Assembly (NCBI GenBank): GCA_007123975.1
Contig: SLFZ01000128.1
Location: 1 to 14,449, forward strand
Origin: Candidatus Izemoplasma sp.
GTDB lineage: Bacteria > Bacillota_I > Bacilli_A > Izemoplasmatales > Izemoplasmataceae
Direction: 5' to 3'
Length of the DNA: 14,449 nt
A program made the translations under genes and the position numbers. The notes under the pieces are model-generated. The model was not told the origin of the DNA, did no database searches, and worked only from the letters and a program-made list of their open reading frames with translations. Below are positions 6,010-13,437 of the stretch, piece after piece; position 1 is the first letter of the stretch; every line of letters begins with the position of its first letter.

Positions 6010-6582
6010 ATGCATGTCGTATACGGTGGTGCGTTCAACCCACCCACGGTGGCGCACTTGGAAGCGTATCACTTTTTGAAGTCGCGTTTGCCAGTCAAAC
6101 GGTTTACCTATTTGCCGGTGTCAAACGCCTACACGAAAAGCGAATTGGCAAGCGATTACCATCGCTTGAACATGTTGCGGCTGATGATTCAGGGCCTTGA
6201 GGATGTGGACATCAGCGAACTCGAGATGAAAGACGACTCATTCAAAGGCACATACCAATCGCTTGTGCGGTTATCCGATGACAACGTGGGCACCGTCGCC
6301 TTTGTGATCGGTGCCGACAACGTGCCGTCCCTTCCCCGCTGGAAATGGGCGGGGAGTTTACTCGGTGAGTTCAAGATTATCGTCCTAGGGCGCGACGGTA
6401 TTGACGTCAACGCCTTAATCGAACGCGATGCATTTCTTCAAAAGTACCGCGATAATTTCATCATCTTTAACGACTTTAACTCCCCCGTATCAAGCACCGA
6501 GTACCGCCGCACCATGAATGCCGACATGATTCACACCGCCGTTAGGCAGTACATAGAAGAACACGACTTATACATGAGGTGA
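6010..6582 (+). CDS. nadD: Nicotinate-nucleotide adenylyltransferase
   Basis: A 190-residue cytoplasmic enzyme that joins nicotinate mononucleotide and ATP to make deamido-NAD, the step before NadE. The N-terminus has the nucleotidyltransferase signature GGAFNPPTVAHL, where Thr13 and His16 make the (H/T)xxH motif. The C-terminal SSTEYRR (from Ser161) is the ISSTxxR ATP-binding motif, and VIGADNVPSLPRWKW matches the substrate-binding stretch of NadD. The length is normal for a stand-alone bacterial NadD, with no fused HD domain. The ATG has GAGGTGA 4 bases upstream. It is the first gene of a nadD-nadE-mnmA-patatin operon; only 4 bases separate it from nadE, whose ribosome site overlaps the nadD stop. 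Confidence 0.93.
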   Translation: MHVVYGGAFNPPTVAHLEAYHFLKSRLPVKRFTYLPVSNAYTKSELASDYHRLNMLRLMIQGLEDVDISELEMKDDSFKGTYQSLVRLSDDNVGTVAFVIGADNVPSLPRWKWAGSLLGEFKIIVLGRDGIDVNALIERDAFLQKYRDNFIIFNDFNSPVSSTEYRRTMNADMIHTAVRQYIEEHDLYMR

Positions 6583-6586
6583 GCGC

Positions 6587-8458
6587 ATGTACTATCAAAA
6601 CTACATCAAAGTGGCCTCGGTCACACCAAAACTCGAGGTTGGAAACCCCACCTACAACGTCGATGAGATGTTGGAGGTCTTAGGCACGCTGCGCTCCAGC
6701 ATTGCCGTGTTTCCGGAGCTCGGCATCACCGCCTATACCTGCAACGACCTCTTTTTTCAGCACGGGTTGTTGGAAGAGACCGAGCAACAAATCGCCCGCC
6801 TCATTAACGAAAACCCCTTTGAAGGCATTCTCGTCTTTGGCGCACCCTTAGAGATCGACGGCATCTTATACAACAGCGCGTTCATCGTGCAAAAAGACAG
6901 GCTGCTTGGCATCGTGCCGAAGTTCTACCTCCCCAACACGCAAGAGTTTTACGAAAAACGCTGGTTCACCAGCGGCTACGACATCGTCAAGAAAGTGAAG
7001 ATGATTCGCTACCTCAACCAGGTCGTGCCTTTTGGATCCATCATCTTTAAAACCGATGATGGTCGCATCAGCTTCGGCGTTGAAATCTGTGAGGACATGT
7101 GGGCGCCCATCAGCCCCGGAAACTTGCTGGCGTTGTCTGGGGCGAAAATGATTTTGAACCTGAGCGCGTCGAACGAGTACTTATCGAAACGCGCGATGCG
7201 CCGCCGCACCATCGTCGAGCATAGCCGACGCAACGCCGGCGCCTATGTGTATTCCTCAGCCGGTGTCAACGAGTCCACAAGCGACACCGTCTTTAGTGGC
7301 CACAACGTCATCGCCCAAAACGGCGAGTTGCTCGTTGAGACGGAAAACTTTTCGCAAAACACCGAAGTCATCTACGGCGACATCGACCTTTCCCGCATCG
7401 CTTACTCACGAAAACTCAACTCGTCGTTCCGCGACACCTTAAACAAGTTCGAGTTCGACACCGTTACCGTCGACCTCCACCTCGACCCATCCGATGACTT
7501 CACGTTTGAAACCCCGCTCGACCAAACCCCCTTTGTCCCCAAACACGACGAGCTTGAAGCTTTTGAAAAAATCGCCGCCCTGCAAGAAAACGCCTTGATA
7601 AAGCGCATGAAACACATGCAAGCCGATGCGATCATCATCGGCGTCTCAGGCGGCCTTGATTCCACCTTGGCGCTTCTCATTGCGACCCGCGTCGCCGACA
7701 AGCTAAACATGGACCGTTCACACATCTACGGCGTGACGATGCCGGCGTTTGGCACGAGCGATAAGACCTTGAAACAAGCGAGAGCATTAATTGACCACCT
7801 TGGCGTCACCTTGAAAGAAATCGACATACGCGACCACGTCAACGACCATTTCGAGCTCATCGGCCACGACAAAATCACCACCGATGCGACGTATGAAAAC
7901 ACTCAAGCGCGCGCCCGGACGATGATTCTTATGAACCTCGCCAACATGAAAAACGGCCTCGTCCTCGGCACCGGCGACATGAGCGAACTCGCCCTTGGTT
8001 GGTGCACCTACAACGGCGATCAGATGAGCATGTACGGCATCAACGCCGGCATTCCCAAAACGCTCGTACGCTTCATGATTGAACGCTACGCTCACGAGAA
8101 GTTCGGCGACAAGATTGAGTCTGTCGTGCACGATGTGTTGGACACCCCGGTATCGCCCGAGCTCGTGCTCAACCAGTTGACAGAAGAGGTCATCGGCAAG
8201 TACGAGGTCAACGACTTCATCTTGCATCGCTATCTCCGCTATGGCGATACTGAAGGCCGCATCGCTTGGTTGATTGAAAAGACGTTTGACCTCTCCAAAG
8301 AAGAAAGCCAAGCGTACGTACGCAATTTCTTCGACCGATTCTACAGCCAACAGTTCAAACGACAAGCAACCCCCGACTCCCCGAAAATTCTCGACGTCTC
8401 CCTCTCGCCTCGCGGCGATTTAAGGATGCCGTCGGACGTGAAAAAATCAAAACAATAA
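6587..8458 (+). CDS. nadE: Glutamine-dependent NAD+ synthetase
   Basis: A 623-residue two-domain enzyme that converts deamido-NAD to NAD using ATP and glutamine-derived ammonia. Residues 1-280 are a carbon-nitrogen hydrolase (nitrilase-type) glutaminase with the triad Glu44 (FPELG), Lys112 (VPKFYLPN) and Cys168 (VEICEDMW). The C-terminal synthetase domain has the PP-loop SGGLDS (residues 354-359), ELALGWCTYNGDQMSMYGINAGIPKT, and the late motif SLSPRGDLRMPSD. Because the glutaminase is intact the cell can use glutamine rather than free ammonia. The ATG follows GAGGTGAG, which overlaps the nadD stop, showing translational coupling of successive pathway steps. mnmA follows after 12 bases. Confidence 0.95.
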   Translation: MYYQNYIKVASVTPKLEVGNPTYNVDEMLEVLGTLRSSIAVFPELGITAYTCNDLFFQHGLLEETEQQIARLINENPFEGILVFGAPLEIDGILYNSAFIVQKDRLLGIVPKFYLPNTQEFYEKRWFTSGYDIVKKVKMIRYLNQVVPFGSIIFKTDDGRISFGVEICEDMWAPISPGNLLALSGAKMILNLSASNEYLSKRAMRRRTIVEHSRRNAGAYVYSSAGVNESTSDTVFSGHNVIAQNGELLVETENFSQNTEVIYGDIDLSRIAYSRKLNSSFRDTLNKFEFDTVTVDLHLDPSDDFTFETPLDQTPFVPKHDELEAFEKIAALQENALIKRMKHMQADAIIIGVSGGLDSTLALLIATRVADKLNMDRSHIYGVTMPAFGTSDKTLKQARALIDHLGVTLKEIDIRDHVNDHFELIGHDKITTDATYENTQARARTMILMNLANMKNGLVLGTGDMSELALGWCTYNGDQMSMYGINAGIPKTLVRFMIERYAHEKFGDKIESVVHDVLDTPVSPELVLNQLTEEVIGKYEVNDFILHRYLRYGDTEGRIAWLIEKTFDLSKEESQAYVRNFFDRFYSQQFKRQATPDSPKILDVSLSPRGDLRMPSDVKKSKQ

Positions 8459-8470
8459 GGATCTGATACC

Positions 8471-9601
8471 ATGAGCAAACGCGTGGTGCTTGGCATGAGC
8501 GGCGGCGTCGATTCCAGCGTCGCTGCGCTGCTTTTAAAAGAACAAGGCTACATCGTCATTGGCCTTTTCATGCGCAACTGGGATTCGACCACCAACCGCG
8601 ACGTGCTCGGAAACCCCACCGTGGATGACGACGCTTGCCCGCAAATGATCGACTACGACGACGCCAAACGCGTCGCCGACAAACTCGGGATTCCTTTGCA
8701 CCGGGTCGATTTCATCGAAGAATACTGGCGCGACGTGTTCGCGCATTTTCTCGATGAACACAAACGCGGACGCACCCCCAATCCCGACATCCTCTGCAAC
8801 AAACACATCAAGTTCGACGCTTTCGCCAAACACGCGGCGCAGTTCAAGCCCGATTTCATCGCCATGGGGCATTACGCTCGCGTGAAACGAAACGGCTCCC
8901 CAAGGCTTTTACGAGGCCTTGATCACAACAAAGACCAAACCTACTTTTTATCGCAACTCTCATCCGAACAGCTCAAAAACGTGCTATTCCCGGTTGGAGA
9001 ACTCAAGAAAGGCGAGGTCCGAAGAATCGCCGAAGCAAACAACCTCCCCACCGCCGACAAAAAAGACTCTACCGGCATCTGCTTTATTGGCGAACGGCAT
9101 TTCTCGCAATTTCTCAACAACTACCTTCCCGCTCAACCGGGACCAATCAAAACCTTCGATGGAGAAGAAATCGGCAAACACACCGGGCTCATGCACTACA
9201 CCATCGGCCAGCGAAAAGGGCTTGGCATCGGTGGTTCAGAGCGCCATGGCAACGATCCTTGGTTCGTGGCTGGAAAAGACCTTGACACCAACACCCTATA
9301 CGTTGTCCAAGGCTTTCACCATCCGGCGTTGTATGCCGACGCCTGCACGCTTGAAAACCTAAACCTCATCGTCCCCGACACGGCAATTGAGGGGCGCAGC
9401 CTTCAAGCGAAGTTTCGTCACCGCCAAAAAGACACCCCGGTGCGCCTCGAGATAATCAACGGCGTCACCACCGTGCGCTTTGAACGCCCCGTGCGTGCGG
9501 TCACACCAGGCCAAGCGTGCGTCTTATACGATGGTGAAGAGTGCCTTGGCGGTGGCACGATTCAAACCGCTTTAAAAGGAAACGACGCCTTACCTTATTA
9601 G
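8471..9601 (+). CDS. mnmA: tRNA 2-thiouridylase
   Basis: A 376-residue cytoplasmic enzyme that puts sulfur on U34 of tRNAs for Lys, Glu and Gln, using ATP and a cysteine desulfurase-derived persulfide. The PP-loop SGGVDSS lies at residues 10-16. The two catalytic cysteines are present: Cys109 in PNPDILCNK and Cys204 in STGICFIGER. The C-terminal tRNA-binding part has HYTIGQRKGLGIGG and ARYRHR-like FRHRQKDTP. The segment MRNWDS...VDDDACPQMIDYDDA is longer than in Bacillus MnmA and resembles that of Mollicutes. The start follows AAGGA. As the third gene of the NAD operon it has no evident pathway link; no desulfurase gene is nearby. Confidence 0.95.
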   Translation: MSKRVVLGMSGGVDSSVAALLLKEQGYIVIGLFMRNWDSTTNRDVLGNPTVDDDACPQMIDYDDAKRVADKLGIPLHRVDFIEEYWRDVFAHFLDEHKRGRTPNPDILCNKHIKFDAFAKHAAQFKPDFIAMGHYARVKRNGSPRLLRGLDHNKDQTYFLSQLSSEQLKNVLFPVGELKKGEVRRIAEANNLPTADKKDSTGICFIGERHFSQFLNNYLPAQPGPIKTFDGEEIGKHTGLMHYTIGQRKGLGIGGSERHGNDPWFVAGKDLDTNTLYVVQGFHHPALYADACTLENLNLIVPDTAIEGRSLQAKFRHRQKDTPVRLEIINGVTTVRFERPVRAVTPGQACVLYDGEECLGGGTIQTALKGNDALPY

Positions 9602-9609
9602 GAGACAGT

Positions 9610-10437
9610 ATGAAAAAGAAACGTGGCATTGTGTTGGCGGGCGGTGGCGCCCGCGGCGCCTATCAAATCGGCGTGCTTATCGCCTTCAATGAAGCCGGCT
9701 TACTGGACGATATCTGTGCTCTGAGCGGAGCCAGCATCGGCAGTTTAAACGCCGCGCTTTTGGCCGCAGGAGACCTAGAACGCGCGAAAGAGATTTGGAC
9801 GACGCTGGATGAAAAAAACTTTTTAATCAAGGACAAAACGTACTGGAAAAACCTCCGTGAACACAGTGGAAACATCATCCAAACCGGTTACTACGACAGT
9901 GAACCGATACGTGATATGATCGACAGTTTGATCGATTACGAGGCCATTGTCAATCAAGACATCTACGTCGCCACGACGTGCGCCGGCGACGCATCGAGTG
10001 GTTTCTTTGACTTGTTGAGCGTAAACTGGCGCCACACGTTTGGAAAAGAATCGCTGACTCATTACGTCTTGCTCAAGGAACTTGAACGAAACGAAGTGAT
10101 CGACACGCTGCTCGCAAGTTGTGCGATTCCGGTTATTTTTCGACCGGTGGTTGTCGATGGGAAGACCTTTTATGACGGTGGCGTGCTCGACCGCACCCCA
10201 TGGAAGCCGCTTTACGATGCCGGGTGCGATGAAATCTTTCTTATCGACTTGTTTCGCTTTCGCATGAAGTGGCACCGTTTCCCGAAAAAAGATGCACGCG
10301 TCCACCATATCAAGCCCTCCCGTGGATTGCATGGCATCCTCGATTTTCGCCCCGAACTTAACCAAAAACGCATCGACATCGGATACCGTGACGGTCAAGC
10401 GTTTGTCAAACGCTACTTAAAAAGTGAAAACACTTGA
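9610..10437 (+). CDS. Patatin-like phospholipase
   Basis: A 275-residue serine lipase of the patatin/RssA-like type, which would hydrolyse acyl esters of lipids in or at the cytoplasmic face of the membrane. The oxyanion loop GGGARGAYQIGV is near residue 11, the nucleophile elbow GASIG has Ser42, and the catalytic Asp is D189 in DGGV, so the Ser-Asp dyad is complete. No signal peptide is seen. I choose ATG 9610, which follows AGGAGA 5 bases upstream, over an in-frame ATG at 9541 inside mnmA. It lies 8 bases after mnmA and is the last gene before a strong terminator, so it belongs to the nadD operon. The substrate lipid and the reason for the linkage are not visible. Confidence 0.9.
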   Translation: MKKKRGIVLAGGGARGAYQIGVLIAFNEAGLLDDICALSGASIGSLNAALLAAGDLERAKEIWTTLDEKNFLIKDKTYWKNLREHSGNIIQTGYYDSEPIRDMIDSLIDYEAIVNQDIYVATTCAGDASSGFFDLLSVNWRHTFGKESLTHYVLLKELERNEVIDTLLASCAIPVIFRPVVVDGKTFYDGGVLDRTPWKPLYDAGCDEIFLIDLFRFRMKWHRFPKKDARVHHIKPSRGLHGILDFRPELNQKRIDIGYRDGQAFVKRYLKSENT

Positions 10438-10444
10438 CGCATAC

Positions 10445-10481
10445 AACACCTGTCGGCCTGACGCCGAGGGTGTTTTTTTTT
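10445..10481 (+). terminator. Rho-independent terminator of the nadD operon
   Basis: AACACC (10445-10450) pairs with GGTGTT (10469-10474) and TCGGC (10453-10457) with GCCGA (10463-10467), separated by a small TG/G internal loop, around a CTGAC loop. A run of T follows. It lies 7 bases after the patatin stop. Confidence 0.88.
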
Positions 10482-10485
10482 ATGT

Positions 10486-10500
10486 GGTGAGTAAATCACC
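10486..10500. repeat. Short inverted repeat before the secreted-protein gene
   Basis: GGTGA-GTAAA-TCACC is a perfect palindrome with 5-base arms, between the terminator and the GGAGGTGG ribosome site of the next gene. It could be an operator, but at this length chance is a real alternative. I see no convincing -35/-10 pair in 10482-10522. Confidence 0.3.
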
Positions 10501-10534
10501 CTTGCGCGCGTACCATCGGGGTGGAGGTGGTAAC

Positions 10535-11182
10535 ATGAAAAAACTATGGTGTCTTGCGCTAGTTGCCTTGTTGGCGGCGTTGGAGTTGACCACGGTGAGG
10601 GCAGGTGAGTACCTGACTTATCAGAACATTGAGTTTGTTAACGACGACGCACGGCTGCTTCGGCAGTATCAGTCGTGGCACTACGATGTCTATTACGATC
10701 GCTTGGCCGGTCGACGATTTTGGGGTTGGCGGACGTACACGGCCAACGACCATGAACCAGTGCGTTTCCAAAAAGAAACCCTATACGTCATTGAAAACGC
10801 CGGCACCAGCCCAGTGCACAAAACCTACTTTTTTGAGACCACGTTTGCAAGCAAGTATCAGGTGAGCGCAAGCGGCAACATCGGCACCTCATCAAGCGGC
10901 GACATCCGTGGGTTTCGCTTGAACCTCGATGCCGAAATCGATGTGCGCTACGCCCGCGAGCGAAGCCACACCCAAAGCGAACATGTCGAGATACGCTTGC
11001 AAGTCGATCCCGGCACCCGCTTGCGGGTCGAAGTGTACGGCGAAGGGTTGCTTTCAAACGGCGTGGCGCGATACTACCGGTTTTGGCGAAACGTTCGCAG
11101 CGGTGGTTGGGAAGTGTTTTTGGTGACGACGGAGTATTTCTCTATTGTTAAGGAGGAAATCTATGTTCCACCGAGTCGCTAG
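10535..11182 (+). CDS. Secreted beta-rich protein of unknown family
   Basis: A 215-residue protein with a clear signal peptide: MKK, a hydrophobic core (residues 4-16) and a cleavage site after VRA (residue 23). I choose ATG 10535, which has GGAGGTGG just upstream; the earlier in-frame ATG at 10424 lies inside the patatin gene and across its terminator. The mature part is rich in aromatic and Ser/Thr residues with alternating hydrophobic patterns, for example YQVSASGNIGTSSSGDIRGF, DAEIDVRYARERSHTQSEHV and LQVDPGTRLRVEVYGEG, followed by RYYRFWRNV and GGWEVFLVTTEYF. This points to long beta strands. The layout is reminiscent of aerolysin/MTX-type pore-forming folds, but I see no diagnostic motif and do not claim one. 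It starts a four-gene cluster with an anchored protein and an ABC transporter. No cysteine remains after cleavage. Confidence 0.72.
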   Translation: MKKLWCLALVALLAALELTTVRAGEYLTYQNIEFVNDDARLLRQYQSWHYDVYYDRLAGRRFWGWRTYTANDHEPVRFQKETLYVIENAGTSPVHKTYFFETTFASKYQVSASGNIGTSSSGDIRGFRLNLDAEIDVRYARERSHTQSEHVEIRLQVDPGTRLRVEVYGEGLLSNGVARYYRFWRNVRSGGWEVFLVTTEYFSIVKEEIYVPPSR

Positions 11183-12098
11183 CTTGTGTGTGGTCTTGAC
11201 ACTCAGCGTGGCCGCATGGCTATTGGTGCGCGCGTGCACCGAAGCGCTGCCGCTGCGAGTCGTGACGCTTGAAACGATGCACACCTATGTCTACACGAGC
11301 GAGCATGAGACCTTTCATGTGCCGGTCGCGATGAACGATGCGACGACGCCGTTTGCGATGGAAGAAGGCATTGTGAGGGCATACGTTGAATCAACGTGCC
11401 AACGCGACCGAGTCCCTGTGACGCTGGTTTCGGTGCATGAGGAAGGCAAGGTGACGCGTGGCGATGTGCGCATGCACGCGTTTTCGTATGAACTTCGTAT
11501 CGGTGTTGTCATTCAAGATGGTTTGGTGGCGATCGATGAGGCAGAACTGGTTTTGAAAAGCGTTGATGGCAACGCCCTTCGCATCCCGATTGGCGCGTTT
11601 TACTACCGCTTCGACCTGTCAGAACCAGCGCACCTCAGGCTTTATGACAGACACAATGTGCATGCCGAACCTTTTGGGATGCCAACGTCGGTAGGCGTCA
11701 TCTTTCGCGTGCGCAACGGCGGCGATGCATCGCTCACGATCGACGATGTGTCGCTTGGTGGGAGCGCGGTGCGCCCCGACATGCGAGCCCTGCGACGTTT
11801 TGAGGGAGACGCCGATCCGTTTTTGTCGATTGACACGTTGCTTGGCAGGCGCTATGATGCGCTCGCACCGGCCCGGGCCATCGCCGTATCGCCGACCGTA
11901 GCGGCCGGAGAGACCGCGTGGTTTTTTGTGCCGTTTTCGTATCAACGGCCGCTTGCGTTGCATCGCTATCCATTGATTATTTCCTATACCGTTGAGGGCG
12001 AAACGCATCAACTTGTCGGCGATGATTTTACGATGATTCGGACGCCGATGGCCCTGCATGAGTCGGCGGCACATCGCGAGGTTTTCGTCGATGATTGA
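11163..12098 (+). CDS. Membrane-anchored extracytoplasmic protein of unknown family
   Basis: A 311-residue protein with one N-terminal hydrophobic segment (about residues 5-22) and a long outside part. The sequence VRAC at residues 22-25 resembles a lipobox but has Arg at -2, so an uncleaved anchor is as likely as a lipoprotein. The rest is beta-rich with no motif I recognise; VGVIFRVRNGGDASLTIDDVSLGG (about residues 178-202) and YPLIISYTVEGETHQLV look like Ig-like or CARDB-like strands. I choose ATG 11163 because AAGGAGG lies at 11151-11157; the TTG at 11145 would precede it. It overlaps the preceding secreted-protein gene by 20 bases and the following ATPase gene by 8, so it is tied to both. 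A partner or receptor role for the ABC transporter is plausible but inferred. Confidence 0.7.
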   Translation: MFHRVASLCVVLTLSVAAWLLVRACTEALPLRVVTLETMHTYVYTSEHETFHVPVAMNDATTPFAMEEGIVRAYVESTCQRDRVPVTLVSVHEEGKVTRGDVRMHAFSYELRIGVVIQDGLVAIDEAELVLKSVDGNALRIPIGAFYYRFDLSEPAHLRLYDRHNVHAEPFGMPTSVGVIFRVRNGGDASLTIDDVSLGGSAVRPDMRALRRFEGDADPFLSIDTLLGRRYDALAPARAIAVSPTVAAGETAWFFVPFSYQRPLALHRYPLIISYTVEGETHQLVGDDFTMIRTPMALHESAAHREVFVDD

Positions 12099-12642
12099 GG
12101 TGTCCGATTTCGCACGCCGGTATAGCTCGCTGACGGTTCGGGTTCCCGATTTTAACACGAAGGCGCGTGTGTGTTTGGTCATCGGCCGCAACGGCAGTGG
12201 AAAGACGACGTTATTAAAAGCGCTAGCCGGGCTCACGCCGCATGAGGGTGTTGCCAATGTGCGCGGAAGCACGCTGTACGTCGATGAACATCCCGCTTTT
12301 CCCGACACGATGACGCCGCGCGCTTATTTGCGGTTGCTTGGAAAGATGGGACGTGTGCACACGCGACGTCAACGGTGGCTTATCGAGGCGTTTTGCATGG
12401 GCGACAACCTCGACAAGCCGTTTTCAGCCTTGTCCAAAGGCATGCGACAAAAGACCCATCTGATTGCGTCCTTGGCCGAAGCGCGTGATGCGTACTTGCT
12501 AGACGAGCCAACGAGCGGGCTTGATGATGCCGCGATTGGGATGCTTGTCAAGGTCATTGCCGAACGCAAGGAAACCTTTATCATATCCACCCACCAAACG
12601 TCTGCCTTTGCGGCGATAAAAGAAGCGGTGATTCCACTGTGA
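12091..12642 (+). CDS. ABC transporter ATP-binding protein, small exporter type
   Basis: A 183-residue ATPase, shorter than the usual 200-240 for an exporter ATPase. Walker A is IGRNGSGKTT, the Q-loop position reads LYVDEHPAFPD (Glu where Gln is usual, as often in CcmA/BcrA-type proteins), the signature is LSKGMRQK, Walker B is AYLLDEPTSGLD and the H-loop is ISTHQ. All catalytic parts are therefore present and the short length comes from trimmed ends. ATG 12091 overlaps the preceding gene's stop by 8 bases and has a weak GAGG upstream; the in-frame ATG at 12058 lies deeper in that gene with no ribosome site. The following permease overlaps by 4 bases, so the two subunits form one transporter, probably a homodimer of each. 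Confidence 0.88.
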   Translation: MIEVSDFARRYSSLTVRVPDFNTKARVCLVIGRNGSGKTTLLKALAGLTPHEGVANVRGSTLYVDEHPAFPDTMTPRAYLRLLGKMGRVHTRRQRWLIEAFCMGDNLDKPFSALSKGMRQKTHLIASLAEARDAYLLDEPTSGLDDAAIGMLVKVIAERKETFIISTHQTSAFAAIKEAVIPL

Positions 12643-13367
12643 TCCCGCTTGTTCAGATGCACGCATGGCATGTGTTTGGTCGCGGAACCAGCCGCTTCGT
12701 CATCGTGTTGAGCGTTGTGTTTTTTACGACGCTGCTTGGCGCAAGCCGTGTGCATGCCAGTCGCGTTGAACGCGTGCTTTTTATGGATGCGTTTGTGTTT
12801 GATTTTGCGCTGGAAAGTTTCATGATGATGAAGGTGTGTACGCTTGCGCTCATGACGTACGTGGCGATGAAGTTGTTTGTGATGACGCCCTACGATATCG
12901 CCTTGGTTCAACGCGTGCATTACATAAAAATATACGTGAGTAAGCTTCTGTTGCTTAGCATCAGCGCCATCGCTTTTACGAGCATGTGGTGGGTTTGGAC
13001 CCAAATCATCGGCATGGTGGTGCATGGGCAGGTGCACGGTGTTGTTGGTGTCGATGCGTGGGGTGCGCTTTTACGAATGATGGTGGTGTACACGGCACTG
13101 TTTGGCGTCGTGGGTGTTCGTTTTAAGCACCTGATGGCGCTTTTGTTGGTGTGGGTCGTGTTTTGGTTGACCGAGATGACGGTTGATTTCGGCAGTTCGC
13201 GCCAAGCGCTCTCCCACACGGCATTGCTCGTCAACGCATTGGTTGCGAATGCGCATGTGTTTACCGTCGAGGATGTTGGCGTGGTATGGCCCATCCGCAT
13301 GCAGGCGTTTGTTGGCCTTGTGTATGTCATAACCGCACTATCGATTTATCGCCGCCAGGCGTACTGA
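12639..13367 (+). CDS. ABC-2-like permease with six membrane helices
   Basis: A 242-residue integral membrane protein. Likely helices are near residues 19-36, 61-81, 99-126, 143-160, 164-180 and 220-237. The stretch QRVHYIKIYVSKLLLL after the second helix resembles the coupling region of ABC-2 type permeases, and six helices is the usual count for that type. No named family is recognisable. The GTG start at 12639 overlaps the ATPase stop (GTGA), a typical coupling, but no strong ribosome site is seen. It would pair with the preceding ATPase to export a substrate or remove one from the membrane. It is the last gene of the cluster; no clear terminator follows, only a T-run at 13373-13380 without a good stem. 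Confidence 0.72.
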   Translation: MIPLVQMHAWHVFGRGTSRFVIVLSVVFFTTLLGASRVHASRVERVLFMDAFVFDFALESFMMMKVCTLALMTYVAMKLFVMTPYDIALVQRVHYIKIYVSKLLLLSISAIAFTSMWWVWTQIIGMVVHGQVHGVVGVDAWGALLRMMVVYTALFGVVGVRFKHLMALLLVWVVFWLTEMTVDFGSSRQALSHTALLVNALVANAHVFTVEDVGVVWPIRMQAFVGLVYVITALSIYRRQAY

Positions 13368-13370
13368 ATA

Positions 13371-13399
13371 TTGTTTTTTTTGATTTCCTGTGATATAAT
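13371..13399 (+). promoter_or_regulatory. Promoter of glmS
   Basis: A -35 TTGTTT (13371-13376), a 17-base spacer and TATAAT (13394-13399) preceded by TG (TGATATAAT) form a strong promoter. It starts 4 bases after the permease stop. The leader of about 30 bases is too short for the glmS ribozyme. Confidence 0.75.
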
Positions 13400-13437
13400 A
13401 AGCCACAACTTTTACGGGAAAATAGGAGGAGCAGTCG

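Noticed and set aside
7787..8365. Minus-strand open frame of 192 codons inside nadE
   Set aside because: nadE is fully supported by its motifs on the plus strand; this frame has no ribosome site and no family features.
9823..10398. Minus-strand open frame of 191 codons inside the patatin gene
   Set aside because: It is antisense to a gene with a complete Ser-Asp dyad and shows no protein-like motif.
10424..10534. Upstream extension of the secreted-protein gene to ATG 10424
   Set aside because: It would begin within the patatin gene and run through a strong terminator; the signal peptide and GGAGGTGG site fit ATG 10535.
11619..12308. Long minus-strand open frame of 229 codons
   Set aside because: It lies opposite two well-supported plus-strand genes and crosses their junction, has no ribosome site or recognisable domain, and its composition is that of a shadow frame.
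12369..13037. Minus-strand open frame of 222 codons, rich in His and Lys
   Set aside because: It spans the ATPase-permease junction on the opposite strand; the His richness comes from the complement of ATG/GTG-rich permease codons.
13350..13380. Possible terminator after the permease gene
   Set aside because: Only a 4-base stem (CGCC/GGCG) is present and it lies more than 10 bases before the T-run, so it does not make a proper terminator.
13400..13437. glmS ribozyme/riboswitch in the glmS leader
   Set aside because: The leader after the promoter is only about 30 bases, far too short for that RNA.
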